Source: Myxococcus virescens (GTDB lineage: Bacteria > Myxococcota > Myxococcia > Myxococcales > Myxococcaceae). Taken from it: a stretch of 64,000 bases of DNA. Made by a program: the position numbers and the translations under genes. Below the pieces are notes generated by a model that was not told the origin of the DNA, did no database searches, and worked only from the letters and a program-made list of their open reading frames with translations. The stretch covers positions 62,001 through 126,000 of the forward strand of contig NZ_FNAJ01000013.1 of NCBI RefSeq assembly GCF_900101905.1, written 5' to 3'. Positions 19,379 to 28,800 of the stretch are shown here, one piece after another. Each line of letters starts with the position of its first letter. Position 1 is the first letter of the stretch.

Positions 19379-21268
19379 CTACCCGGCCGAGGGAGCGTCC
19401 GGCGGCGTCTCGCCACCTTCGCCACCCTCGCTTCCGTCCGCCGCATCCGCCGCGGGGGCCTGGGCAGGTGCGGTCGTCTCCGGAAGCGCCTTCGCACGCT
19501 CCACACCCGCGCTGTCGTTCAGCTGGGTGTAGAGGGCAAGGGCCTTGTCACGCTGCTGCAGCTCCTCCGCGAGCTGAGCGGCGCGAGGCAGGTTGCCAAG
19601 CTTCTCGTGGAGCGGGAGCGCCTTGTCCTTGCGGCCAGCGCCCTCCCACGCCTCGGCGGCGGCGGCGATGTCACCCAGCAGCTCCAGCCACCGGGCGCGG
19701 CCGGCCGGCTTCTGCTCCTGCTCGGCCCGGGCCAGTTCCTTCTGCGCCAGCTCCTTCGCCTCGTCGTCCAGCTTCAGACGCTGCATGAAGTGGAAGGCCT
19801 TGGGCGGAGGCAGCGGGCTGAGGACCTCCACCGCCTCGCGGCGCTGGCCCACGGCCGCCAGCAGGGTGGCGGCACCGAGCCGGTCCCCCCGCTCCACCAG
19901 GCTCTTCACCTCGAGCCCACGGATGCGGTTGGCGCTGGCGATGTCCCGAGCGCGCTCGTACGACTTGCGCGCCAGGGTGAGCTTCCCGGAGCGCTCGTAG
20001 GCGAGCGCCGCCTGGTCGAACTGACGGGCGCGCTCATAGAGGCGGGCCACGTTCTCGAAGTCACCCTTGCCGACGAAGTGCTCCATGAGGAGTTCGTAGG
20101 CGCCGGCCTTCTCCAGCGTGGGCGCGAGCTGATCCGGCGGCAGCGTACCCACCAGACGGCGGGCCGTGTCGTTGTCGCTCCCGGCCAGGGCGTTGCGCAG
20201 GGCGCTCTTGAGGTCGCCACCCGCCTCGAAGAGGCGAGCCGCCTCCGCGAAGGAGTTGTTGCGCTCGTGCAGCCGGCCCGCGTCGCGGGTACGGCCCATG
20301 GTCTCGAGCTGCTTCGCCTGCTCGTCCCAGGTGCCCGTCAGCTCCGGCAGTGGACGCTCGCCACGCTCCGGACGCTCACCCCGGGCAGGACGCTCGCGGC
20401 GCTCCGGACGCTCCCGGCGCTCACCCGAAGCGACACGCTCACCGCGCTCGGGCCGAGGGCCACGCTCACGGCGCTCCCCACGCTCGGGACGCTCGCCCCG
20501 CTCACGGCGCTCCTCGGAGCGAGGCGCCGCGACGGGCTCCTCGACCTCGGGACCGGGCTGACGGCCGCTGGCCGCGAAGGCCGCCTCCGCGCGCTCGGCA
20601 TCACCCGCGGCACGCCAGGCCTGACCGACGAGGAAGATGACGTCCGTCCACGCATCGAACTTCTCCCGCGCCGGGTCCACGGCGGGAGCAGCAGCCTCGG
20701 CGGGAGCAGCAGCCTCGGCGGGCGCGGCGGCCTCCCCCTCGGCGGTGGCTGGTGCCTCGGCGGGCGCCCCACCCTCGGCGGGAGCCTCACCCTCGGCGGG
20801 CGCGGCGGCCTCCACGGGAGCCGGCGCCTCGGCGGGAGCAGCGGCCTCCGCGGCGGCGGGCGCCTCGGGAGCAGCCGGCTTCGGCTGACGCTGCACGCGC
20901 AGCAGCGTGGTGATGAGGCGGCCACGCGTGTTCAGGTCCAGGTCGTCCAGCGACTTCAGCCGCATGGGCCGAAGCGAGCGGACAATGGCCTGCAGCGGCG
21001 CCTTCTCCGCCCCGAAATCCGTCTTGGAGAGCGCCTTCTCCAGGATGCTCAGCTCGGAGATGACACGCTGACCAGGGCCCACGGGGCCCTCTTCGCGATC
21101 GCGCCCGCGTCCACGGCCATCTCCACGCCCACGGCCGTCACCGCGTCCGGGCCCGCCACGGCCACCAAAACCACCCGGTCCGTCACGGCGAGGACCTTGG
21201 CCCGGTGCACCCCCGTCACGACCACGCCCACCCGGGCGCGGCCCACCGCTTCCATTCTCCTGAGGCAC
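19379..21268 (-). CDS. RG-rich TPR protein of the Glt operon (AgnB-like), function unknown
   Basis: 629 residues from a GTG at 21268, preceded by GGGAG about seven bases upstream. Residues 1-55 are extremely rich in Arg and Gly (GGPRPGGRGRDGGAPGQGP, then RGDGRGRGDGRGRGRDREE), like RGG boxes. About 55-125 is a small ordered segment (QRVISELSILEKALSKTDFG). About 125-200 is an Ala/Pro/Glu repeat tract. About 235-310 is a charged repeat of the type RGERPER. From about 315 to 600 there are TPR-like helical repeats (DNDTARRLVGTLPPDQLAPT, RLYERARQFDQAALAYERSG, LPLHEKLGNLPRAAQLAEEL). There is no signal peptide, so it is probably cytoplasmic. It lies between gltH and gltI on the same strand and ends 128 bases before gltI. 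I recall it as annotated in the cluster but not as a named Glt subunit. Confidence 0.85.
   Translation of the reverse strand: MPQENGSGGPRPGGRGRDGGAPGQGPRRDGPGGFGGRGGPGRGDGRGRGDGRGRGRDREEGPVGPGQRVISELSILEKALSKTDFGAEKAPLQAIVRSLRPMRLKSLDDLDLNTRGRLITTLLRVQRQPKPAAPEAPAAAEAAAPAEAPAPVEAAAPAEGEAPAEGGAPAEAPATAEGEAAAPAEAAAPAEAAAPAVDPAREKFDAWTDVIFLVGQAWRAAGDAERAEAAFAASGRQPGPEVEEPVAAPRSEERRERGERPERGERRERGPRPERGERVASGERRERPERRERPARGERPERGERPLPELTGTWDEQAKQLETMGRTRDAGRLHERNNSFAEAARLFEAGGDLKSALRNALAGSDNDTARRLVGTLPPDQLAPTLEKAGAYELLMEHFVGKGDFENVARLYERARQFDQAALAYERSGKLTLARKSYERARDIASANRIRGLEVKSLVERGDRLGAATLLAAVGQRREAVEVLSPLPPPKAFHFMQRLKLDDEAKELAQKELARAEQEQKPAGRARWLELLGDIAAAAEAWEGAGRKDKALPLHEKLGNLPRAAQLAEELQQRDKALALYTQLNDSAGVERAKALPETTAPAQAPAADAADGSEGGEGGETPPDAPSAG
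20338..20880. repeat. Coding low-complexity repeats (RGERPER and Ala/Pro/Glu tracts)
   Basis: Between about 20338 and 20520 the minus strand encodes tandem, imperfect units of the type RGERPERGERRERG, built from a 15-18-base DNA repeat. Between about 20680 and 20880 it encodes repeats of the type APAEAAAPAE. Both are within the RG-rich TPR gene and are probably disordered in the protein. Copy number may vary between strains. Confidence 0.7.
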
Positions 21269-21280
21269 GTCTTTCTCCCG

Positions 21281-21910
21281 CTAGAACGCGTAGCGAATGT
21301 TCGGCGCCACCGCGAACCCGAACGAGCCCCCGGAGACGAGGTACTGCCCCGTCACCTCGAGCCCTACGGAAAAGTGGCGCAGCCGTGTGTAGTACTCCAC
21401 TCCGGGCCCGGCAAACACAAGAATGTCGGAATCGGGGAGGAGCCGCTGCGGCGAGAACATCGCATAGCCAGCACCTGCACGGAGATAGAACCAGGTGCGC
21501 TTCACTTCCTGACTGTCAGCGAACCCCACCAGGCGAGCACGCAACACCGCGCCGGGGATCAGGGTGGAGAAGTCACCCGACACCGCGCCGCCGGAGTTGC
21601 CCACGTACTGAGCGCCCGTCCGCACGCTCGATCCCATGAGGAACAAGCCGACGGATACGTGCTCGCCCAGGTCCACGCCCACCTCCACCTGCGCCATGGG
21701 CCCGGAGGAGAACGGACGCGGCGTGCCTTCGGCCGCCGGCGGGTTGGTGATGAACAGGGGACCACCGAGCACCGCGAAGTAGATGCCTCGCTCGATTTCA
21801 TCGAACGTGACAGCCGGGCGGTCGCCCTGGGCAGTGGTGGGCTGCTGGGCGCTCGCGACCGTGGGGAGAACGAACGAGGCGCACAGGGCAAGTGAGGCGA
21901 GGGCTTTCAT
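21281..21910 (-). CDS. gltH: GltH, outer-membrane beta-barrel-like gliding protein
   Basis: 209 residues from the ATG at 21910; longer readings upstream lack a signal peptide. Residues 1-21 are a Sec signal peptide (MKALASLALCASFVLPTVASA, cleavage after ASA). The mature protein has alternating hydrophobic and polar strands with many Gly and aromatic residues (GIYFAVLGGPLFI, VGVDLGEHVSVGLFLMGS, TWFYLRAGAGYAMFS) and ends in a C-terminal Phe (NIRYAF). This is typical of outer-membrane beta-barrels recognised by the Bam machine. In M. xanthus, GltA, GltB and GltH are described as outer-membrane components of the gliding complex. The gene lies 12 bases before the start of the RG-rich TPR gene in the same operon, so the two are probably co-translated or co-expressed. 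Confidence 0.85.
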   Translation of the reverse strand: MKALASLALCASFVLPTVASAQQPTTAQGDRPAVTFDEIERGIYFAVLGGPLFITNPPAAEGTPRPFSSGPMAQVEVGVDLGEHVSVGLFLMGSSVRTGAQYVGNSGGAVSGDFSTLIPGAVLRARLVGFADSQEVKRTWFYLRAGAGYAMFSPQRLLPDSDILVFAGPGVEYYTRLRHFSVGLEVTGQYLVSGGSFGFAVAPNIRYAF

Positions 21911-22016
21911 GCGGTCCTGACGTTGGCCCGGCCCCCTCGGGGGAGTGGGAGCCGGGGAAAGGCGCGGTGGGCAGGCCTGCGTCAGGCCTGCCCACCCGGA
22001 GAAAGGCCACCCGGCG

Positions 22017-23939
22017 CTATTCGCCGGACTGCTTGAAGATGAACGGATACGTGACGACCACCACGCCGCCGCCCTTCGGCTCGGGGAACTTCCAGGTGCG
22101 AACGCGTCCGGCCACGCACGTCTCCAACTCCGCGTTGGCCGCCGTGGACTGCGCCACCGACGACGAGGCGACCGAGCCATTCCCCGCGATGACGAACTTC
22201 ACCGCCACCTTGCCGCCCAGCTTCGGGAAGCGGTTGAGGAGGCTCTCGAAGCAATAGCGAATCTGTCCGCGGTTGCGATGGATGACCTGACGGATGAGCT
22301 CCTTGTCCAGCGAGCCCATGACCTCCGGGTCGGACGAGGTGATACCCACGTCGACACTCTGCTTGCCGCCCAGCACGCCCACGCCGCTGCCGTAGGTGCC
22401 GGTGCCGCCGCCACGGCCCTTGGTGCCAATGCCGCCAATGCCAATGGTGTCACCCGTACCGCCGCCGCCGCCGCTCGTGCCACGCAGCCCCATGCCGCCG
22501 AAGCCGCCGGAGTTGCCCGCCTTGGCGCCAAACATGTTGCCCATGGCGCTCTTCAGGTCGCCGCCCAGGCCGCTCTTGCCGAACACCGTGGAGATGCCGC
22601 CCTTGCCGCCGCCGAAGATCTTCGCCGTCAGCGCGCGCGCCTCGTCCTTCTTGTTCGGGTCACCCTTGGGCGCGGTGCGATTGTTGGTCTTGGGCGCGTC
22701 CTTCTTGCCCATCTGACCTTCGTCGCCGCTCTTCTTCGCCGCCATCTCCCCGCTCTTCTTCTGCTCCTTCTGCTGGTTGAGGCGCTCGAGGAACTTGTTC
22801 TTCTGCGCCTCCGGCGGCTTGATGATGAGCTTGGCGATACGGGCGTTGTCCGCCGACAGCTCGTCCGCGTATTCGTCCCCCGCGACGGTGCGGTTCATCG
22901 CGGTGATGACGAACGCCGTCGCGATGAAGAACAGCACCAGGAAGATGTTGAGCGCGGTGTAGTCCATGGACTCGCCCAGCGGCACCACGACGCGCTTGGG
23001 CACGGGCTGGAAGGCCACCTCGAGCGTCACGCCGCCCAGGTCCACCCAGATGAAGTCCTCAGCGTCCAGCGTGAGCGAGTACGCCTCGCCCTCATGCGAG
23101 GCCTTGCCGGACTCGATGACGGCCTTCAGGTCCAGCGTCTCGCCCTTGCGAGTGAGCTCGCCCTTCATCTTCGCGGTGAAGCGAATGGTGAAGGACTGAC
23201 CGTCCGAACGAACCACGTCGAACGTCGGGGCGCCCAGGCGGGCGTCCCCCATGACGAAGTCCACGCCCGCGGCGCTGCCGACGACGAAGGCCCCCTTCCT
23301 GCCGGGAGCCAGGAAGAACTCACCCACGCGCTGGTCACCCCACGCGAAGCGCAGGCCCACGCCCAACGGACCGCTGGACTTCGTGCGGCGAACCCTCCGC
23401 ACGCGCGGCGCGGCTTCCTCCGGCGCTGCCTCGACGGGGGCTGCAGCGGGCGCGACGGGAGCGGCCACCGGGTTCTGCTGGGTGGCGGCGAAGGACGGGT
23501 CGATGGCACCCGCGGCCGGAGCGGCCACCGCGGCCTGCGCCAGGCCCTCGGCCGGCGCCGGCGCGGCAATGACCGGATTCTTCTCCGTCACCACCTCCGA
23601 GCTGGCCGCCGCGGCCGCCAGGTTCACCGCGGCCACCGCGGCCGGGTTCTCCAGACGAATGGTGGTGCCACCCACGCGGATTTCATCACCGAAGGAGAGG
23701 AGCCCCTTGGTGACGCGCTTGCCGTTGACGTACGTGCCCTCGACGCTGCCCATGTCGATGATGGACATGGTGCCGTCGCTGGCGACCTCGATGACGGAGT
23801 GGATGCGGCTGACCTTCTCGTCCTCCAGGCACAGGTGCGCCGAGGAGAGACGGCCAATCTTGATGATGTCGCGCTCGTAGTCCTTGGAGGCGACCAGCGA
23901 GTCGCCCTTGAAGACCTTGAGTGTCAGAGGAACGGCCAT
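22017..23939 (-). CDS. gltG: GltG (PglI), FHA-domain gliding inner-membrane protein
   Basis: 640 residues. Residues 1-98 form an FHA domain with the expected landmarks: IGRLSSAHLCLED, VSRIHSVIE and VEGTYVNGKRV. FHA domains usually bind phosphothreonine. About 100-185 is an Ala/Pro linker; about 190-320 is a second beta-rich domain; 328-348 is a single transmembrane helix (NIFLVLFFIATAFVI); about 350-540 is a charged then Gly-rich periplasmic arm (GGMGLRGTSGGGGGTG); about 545-640 is the AgmX/PglI C-terminal domain (HRNRGQIRYCFESLLNRFP) shared with GltJ. The protein thus links a cytoplasmic phospho-reader to a TonB-like periplasmic end. In M. xanthus it belongs to the inner-membrane part of the Glt machine. 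It lies between gltF and gltH on the same strand. Confidence 0.92.
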   Translation of the reverse strand: MAVPLTLKVFKGDSLVASKDYERDIIKIGRLSSAHLCLEDEKVSRIHSVIEVASDGTMSIIDMGSVEGTYVNGKRVTKGLLSFGDEIRVGGTTIRLENPAAVAAVNLAAAAASSEVVTEKNPVIAAPAPAEGLAQAAVAAPAAGAIDPSFAATQQNPVAAPVAPAAAPVEAAPEEAAPRVRRVRRTKSSGPLGVGLRFAWGDQRVGEFFLAPGRKGAFVVGSAAGVDFVMGDARLGAPTFDVVRSDGQSFTIRFTAKMKGELTRKGETLDLKAVIESGKASHEGEAYSLTLDAEDFIWVDLGGVTLEVAFQPVPKRVVVPLGESMDYTALNIFLVLFFIATAFVITAMNRTVAGDEYADELSADNARIAKLIIKPPEAQKNKFLERLNQQKEQKKSGEMAAKKSGDEGQMGKKDAPKTNNRTAPKGDPNKKDEARALTAKIFGGGKGGISTVFGKSGLGGDLKSAMGNMFGAKAGNSGGFGGMGLRGTSGGGGGTGDTIGIGGIGTKGRGGGTGTYGSGVGVLGGKQSVDVGITSSDPEVMGSLDKELIRQVIHRNRGQIRYCFESLLNRFPKLGGKVAVKFVIAGNGSVASSSVAQSTAANAELETCVAGRVRTWKFPEPKGGGVVVVTYPFIFKQSGE

Positions 23940-24015
23940 GGGGGCTCCAACGTAAAGTGGGTACGGCGTCAGACAACGCGCGCGGCGGTGGGTTCCCGCC
24001 GCGTTGTGGCGCTGG

Positions 24016-24285
24016 CTACAGCTCGCCCACGGACTGCATCACCTTGTCCTCGAAGTCCTCGCGGATGCGGATGAGGTTCGAGTGCTTCACCCGCTCACGC
24101 GCATCGATGTACTCGCCATCCGGCTTCGTGAGGTCGCCCTCGATGGTGTCGTCCTCGAAGTCGATGTTGGTCGTCTTGGAGTAGCGCACATTGCCCTCCC
24201 CTGGACCACCCGGGTTGGAGCCCTCGTCCTGGGCCAGGGCGGGCGTCACCGCGAGCACCGCACACAGCATCAACGCCTTACGCAT
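24016..24285 (-). CDS. gltF: GltF, small periplasmic gliding protein
   Basis: 89 residues from the ATG at 24285 with GGGAGG five bases upstream. Residues 1-18 form a signal peptide (MRKALMLCAVLAVTPALA). The mature peptide is only about 70 residues and very acidic (NIDFEDDTIEGDLTKPDGEY), with a charged helical C-terminus (RIREDFEDKVMQSVGEL). There are no Cys residues in the mature part and no known enzymatic motif. The position between gltE and gltG, the size and the export signal match GltF of M. xanthus, a periplasmic component of the Glt complex. It is 76 bases before gltG. Confidence 0.85.
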   Translation of the reverse strand: MRKALMLCAVLAVTPALAQDEGSNPGGPGEGNVRYSKTTNIDFEDDTIEGDLTKPDGEYIDARERVKHSNLIRIREDFEDKVMQSVGEL

Positions 24286-24412
24286 CACTGCCTCCCGGAA
24301 GGGACCCGAAGGCCCCTTCGCACACCGAATCCCCGGATGAGGGGGAAACACAAGGTTCGCATCATCCCCCGTGCCCCCGCCACAGCGAAGGCACTCGGGG
24401 GCGTCCCAACTT

Positions 24413-25852
24413 TCACAGCAGGTCGTCTTCCGGCTCCCCGGGTTCCGCCGAGCCTGCATTCTTCTGGTCGGAGTTTCCGTTCGCGGGGGCGGGCGCTGGC
24501 GGCGTGTTGCCGCTGGCGGGGGTGACCTGCGGCGCGGGGCCCGTGCCGGAGGCCGGCGTCGCGGCGGTGGCGGGCGGGTTCGCCGCCCCGGCCGCCTTCT
24601 CCGCGGCCTGCATCTGGGCCTGCTGCTGCTTCTGCAGCTCCTCCATCTGCTTCGCCTGCTCCTCGGCGAACTTGGCCTCGCGCTTCGCGTTGACGACGAC
24701 CTCCACCTCGCGCAGCAGGGCGAACACGGGGGCCTCGGCGGGCAGCGCCACCTCACCGCCGGCCATGGCGATGTACTTGCGGTACAGCTCCGAGGCGCGC
24801 TCAGGCGCGTCCTTCACCTTGTGGAGGATGATGGCGCGGTTGAGGTTCACGGCCGCCAGCTCGGGGTCGAGCTTCTCCGCCTCGTCGTACTCCTGCATGG
24901 CCTTGTCGAACTGGCCCATGCCCTTGTAGGCGACGCCCAGGTCCAGGTGCGCGGCGGCGTTCTTCCCGTCCGCCTGGAGGATGCGGCGCAGGTGCTGCTC
25001 GGCGGCGGGGTAGTTCTCCGCGGCCAGGGCCAGCTGCGCCAGCTCCACGTGCGACGGCACGTAGTCCTCGCGGACCTCCAGCGCCTTCTTGAATGACAGG
25101 CGCGCGTCATCCACATCCCCTTCCTGCAGGAGGATGAGGCCCACGGCGTGGTGGAGCTCCGGGTCCGCCGCGTCCAGCTTCACGCCGCGCAGGGCCACCA
25201 GCTTCGCCATGGCGAGCTGCTTGCGATCCAGGTAGCTGCGGATCATCACCTTCAGCGCGGTGGTGGACTGCGGGTCGCGCATCAGCGCGGCGCGCGTCAG
25301 GTCCATGGCCTTGGTGTGGTCCCCCTGCTGCCGGAAGATCTCCGCCAGCCGCGCGCGGGACTGCGCGTCATCCGGGTAGCGCTGGAGCACCTCCTGGTAC
25401 AGCGCCACCGCGCCGGCGACGTTGCCCGCGTTCTGCTCCATCACCGCCAGGTTCTCAGAGGCCTGACGCAGCGAGGGCTTCTTCGTGAGCGCCGTCTTGT
25501 AGTGGTTGCGCGCCTCGGTCAGCTTGCCCTGGCGCTCGGCGAGCACACCCAGGTTGTAGTCGGCCTCGGCGAGGTTCCCGTCCGCCTCCAGGGCGGACTG
25601 GAACTTCCGCTCCAGCGACGGGTAGTCGATGGCCTTGGCCTTCTTCTGCGTGTCGAACGCCTTCAGCGCGTCCTCGAAGCGGGCCTTGGCCGTGTTGGAG
25701 ATGGGCTGCACGGCCTCCGTCTTGCCGGCGTTCGGATCCGCCGTCTTGGCCGTGCCGGGGCCGGTGGCCTTGGAGGAAGTACAACCGGCGGCGGCCAGCG
25801 AGACAGCCGCCAACAGGGGGAACAGGCGCATGGTGCGGGTCGTCCGGTTCAT
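24413..25852 (-). CDS. gltE: GltE (AglT), TPR lipoprotein of the gliding complex
   Basis: 479 residues. Start and stop with gltD overlap as TAATG, so translation is probably coupled. Residues 1-23 are a lipoprotein signal with lipobox AAAGC and mature N-terminus CTSSKATGP. About 55-400 holds roughly nine TPR units (YNLGVLAERQGKLTEARNHY, ALYQEVLQRYPDDAQSRARL, LHHAVGLILLQEGDVDDARL, LDLGVAYKGMGQFDKAMQEY). About 385-415 is a Lys/Glu/Gln-rich helix (AKQMEELQKQQQAQMQAAEK). The C-terminus is Pro/Ala-rich and ends acidic (EPGEPEDDLL), similar to the end of GltD. In M. xanthus AglT/GltE is a periplasm-facing outer-membrane lipoprotein needed for adventurous motility. Confidence 0.92.
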   Translation of the reverse strand: MNRTTRTMRLFPLLAAVSLAAAGCTSSKATGPGTAKTADPNAGKTEAVQPISNTAKARFEDALKAFDTQKKAKAIDYPSLERKFQSALEADGNLAEADYNLGVLAERQGKLTEARNHYKTALTKKPSLRQASENLAVMEQNAGNVAGAVALYQEVLQRYPDDAQSRARLAEIFRQQGDHTKAMDLTRAALMRDPQSTTALKVMIRSYLDRKQLAMAKLVALRGVKLDAADPELHHAVGLILLQEGDVDDARLSFKKALEVREDYVPSHVELAQLALAAENYPAAEQHLRRILQADGKNAAAHLDLGVAYKGMGQFDKAMQEYDEAEKLDPELAAVNLNRAIILHKVKDAPERASELYRKYIAMAGGEVALPAEAPVFALLREVEVVVNAKREAKFAEEQAKQMEELQKQQQAQMQAAEKAAGAANPPATAATPASGTGPAPQVTPASGNTPPAPAPANGNSDQKNAGSAEPGEPEDDLL

Positions 25853-28800
25853 TAGAGGAAGTCCTCCGGCTCCTCGTCATTCCCGCCCTGCTTCGCGGGA
25901 GTGGCGCCGTCGGTGGTGGCCGCCGGGCGGGCGTCCACCTGAGTCTCGGTCTGCGAGCGCAGCTGCGCGGTGAGGTCCGTCAGGTCCTCCTGCAGCGTCT
26001 CCGCTCGGGCCTGCTGCGCGTCCGACGCCGCCTTGGGCGCCGGCGGCGGCACGTCCTGGATGGTGGCCAGCAGGTCGCCGCCAATGAGCTGCACGCGGCC
26101 CTTCAGCGCCACCTTCTCTTCGGGCATGTCGGGGTAGCGGTCCGGCTGGTACGTGGTGCGCAGCAGCTTCAGGCTCTCCGCGGCGCAATCGTTGTAGACG
26201 TCCAGCTCCCGGCTCTTGGCCACCGTGGCGGAGAACGCCTCGGTCGCCTTGTCCTTGAGCGGCTGCGCCTGGTTGGCGAACTCGTCGCGCAGCGCCTGCT
26301 CCGACTCCTCGTCCAGGCCGCGCGGCATGGGCGCGTTGATGAGGCGGTCGGCGAAGTGGTCATACGCCAGGCCAATGCGGTGCAGCGCGCAGATGGCGGG
26401 CTCGGGCGCGCCCAGCGTCACCGTCTGCACGTACTTCTTCTCCACCACCTGGAGCGCGCGGCTCTTGTCCTGGATGCTCGCCTTGAAGCGGTCCGGCGAC
26501 GGCGGGACACCCCAGTACAGCTTCAGGCGCCGATACTCGTTCCAGTCCAGGTCCACCGACAGGAACTGCGCCTGCGCGGCCGTGGCGAGCGCCGGCTTCT
26601 CCAGCGAGCCCTGCACACGGCGGGGCAGCTGGTCGAAGTGCTCGAAGATGCGCTTCTGCATGCGGGCCACGTCACGCGTCTTGCCCATCTTCTTGTACAG
26701 GTCGACGATGCGGCCCTCCGCGGCCAGGAACCGGCTGGGGGAGCGCATGTTGTCGCGCTCGTACTCCTCCAGCATCTTGATGGCCTTGAACGCGGCGCCG
26801 CTCTTGGCCGTCAGGTCGATGATGGAGAGGCGGATTTCGTCGGCGTCCTTCGCACGCGGCCACAGCGTCAGGTAGTGCTCGCGGTTGCGCAGCGCCGCCT
26901 TCACCTGGCCCAGGCCCTCGCGATAGGTGGCGGCGTTGAAGAGCGCCACCTGCGCCTTGGACTCGTCCCACTTCTGCACCACCGCGGGCTTGTTGTCGTC
27001 CGCCGCGCCCCGCTTCTTCTTGCCGCCACCACGCGCCTTGGCGTTGCCCTTCTCACCCAGGCTGCGCTCGTAGCCGCGCACGTAGGCCTCGTACGTCGCC
27101 GCCGCGTCCTCGAAGTCGCCAATGGCCTCCAGCGCCTCCGCGTTCGCGTAGATGGAGTCCGGCACGTGCTTGGAGCGCGGGTACTCGGCGAACAGGCGCT
27201 TGCGCACCTCGATGGCCTTATCCAGGCGCTTCGCCTTGTAGTAGTCGACGGACGCGTTGTAGAGCGCCAGGTCGGCGATCTCCGTCTGCGGGAAGTCCTT
27301 CACGAAGGCGAGGTACGCCTCGGCGGCCTTCTCGAACTCCTTCTTCTCCTCCAGCTGGCTGACGAGCTTGAAGGACGACTGCTCGATGAGCTTCGCCAGG
27401 TCGTCGCGGAACTTGCCCACCGCCAGCTTGTCGTTGGCGTAGAAGCGCCGCGCCCACTCGTTCACCTTCGCGTAGTCCTGCAGCAGGTGGTACGAGTCCA
27501 GGATGAGGTTGGCGGAGATCTCCGCCGCGCGCTCGCCGTTCTCGAACTTGTACTCGGGGTAGCCGAGCGCGATCTCGCTGAAGCGCAGCACCGCCTCGTC
27601 GAAGTGGTTGTGGCGGTAGTAGATGTTGGCCGCCTTGAAGGCGATCTCCACCCGCTTCTCGCCCTTGGGCACGTACTTGAGGTAGCGCTCACACGCGTCG
27701 AGCAGCGCCTTCTTCAGCGTGGGGATGGCGGCCTTCTTGGTGATGTCCGAGCCCACCGCCTCACTCTTGCCCTCGCCCCGCGCCTCGCCCGCCTTGACGA
27801 CCTCGTCGTAGGCCAGCACCGCGTTGTAGGCGGCGTTCTGCAGCCACTTGCCCGGCTTGCCCGGCTTCGGCTTGCCCTTGTCGTCCTTGGCCTCCAGCAC
27901 CTTGGCGTCCTGAAGCACGACGAGCGTGTAGTTGGCGGCGGCCTTGTCGAAGTTCTGCAGGTTGTCGTTGAGCAGTTCGGCCCAGAAGAAGCGCAGGTCG
28001 TACGCCTTGGGGTTCTCCGGGAAGAGCGTGAGGTAGTCGCTGTACACCGCGTCCGCGTAGCGGAACGTCTCCTCGTTGCGCGTCTTCTTGCCCTCGTTGT
28101 GCCAGGTGACGGCGAGGTTGGACAGCGTGCGCTCGGACAGCTCCTTCGCCTCCGCCAGCAGCTTCTTGTCCTTGTCCTCCTTGATGACGCCGGAGCCCTC
28201 GACCTCCTTCATGATCTTCACGAGCCGGCGCACCTGGACCACGGTGCGCTCCTTGTTGCCCATGCGGAGGATGCAGTCGACGATGCGGCCCTGGAAACCA
28301 GGCGCCTCGGGGGACAGCGGCTTCTCCTTGATGAGGCCGTTGTAGGTGATGGCCGCCTCGCGGTCCTTGCCATCGCCGTAGTACAGGTTGGCCAGCTGCT
28401 TCAGCATCGTGAAGCGATCATCCGGGTTGGTGGCCACCTTGCCGAACTCCGCCCGGGCCTGCGCCACGTCACCCTGGTGCGCGAACGCCCGCACGTAGTC
28501 GGCGCGCGCCTCGCGCAACAGCGAGCTTCGGCCGCCGCCCTTGCCGCCGTCCTTCTCCAGGGCGTTGGCGCCAGCGAGCTCACCGTAGAGCACCACCGTC
28601 TTGAACTTGTCCTTGGCCGACTCGAAGTCGCCCATGTTGTAGTGGCACCAGCCCTGCTTGTAGAGGGCGAAGGCGTACACCTGGCTCTCGGGGAACTCGG
28701 CGGCCTTCTTGTACGCCGCCAGCGCCTTCTCCAGCTCCGGGCGCTTCCCCTTGGAGTTGTTGAAGTAGTACTCGCCGAAGGCGAAGTAGGCGTCCGGGAT

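Noticed and set aside
12540..19532. A very long plus-strand open frame (about 2,330 codons) opposite gltI
   Set aside because: It is the antisense of a high-GC repeat gene. Its composition (Arg/Gln/Leu/His-rich) is the normal product of reading the complement of GC-biased codons, with no domain and no ribosome site.
22766..22790. Frame-like Lys/Gln-rich stretch in GltG considered as a separate coiled-coil motif
   Set aside because: Part of the periplasmic linker of GltG; too short to call a domain.
24298..24318. Imperfect hairpin between gltE and gltF-gltG region
   Set aside because: One internal mismatch and no T-run on the minus strand; not distinguishable from chance in GC-rich DNA.
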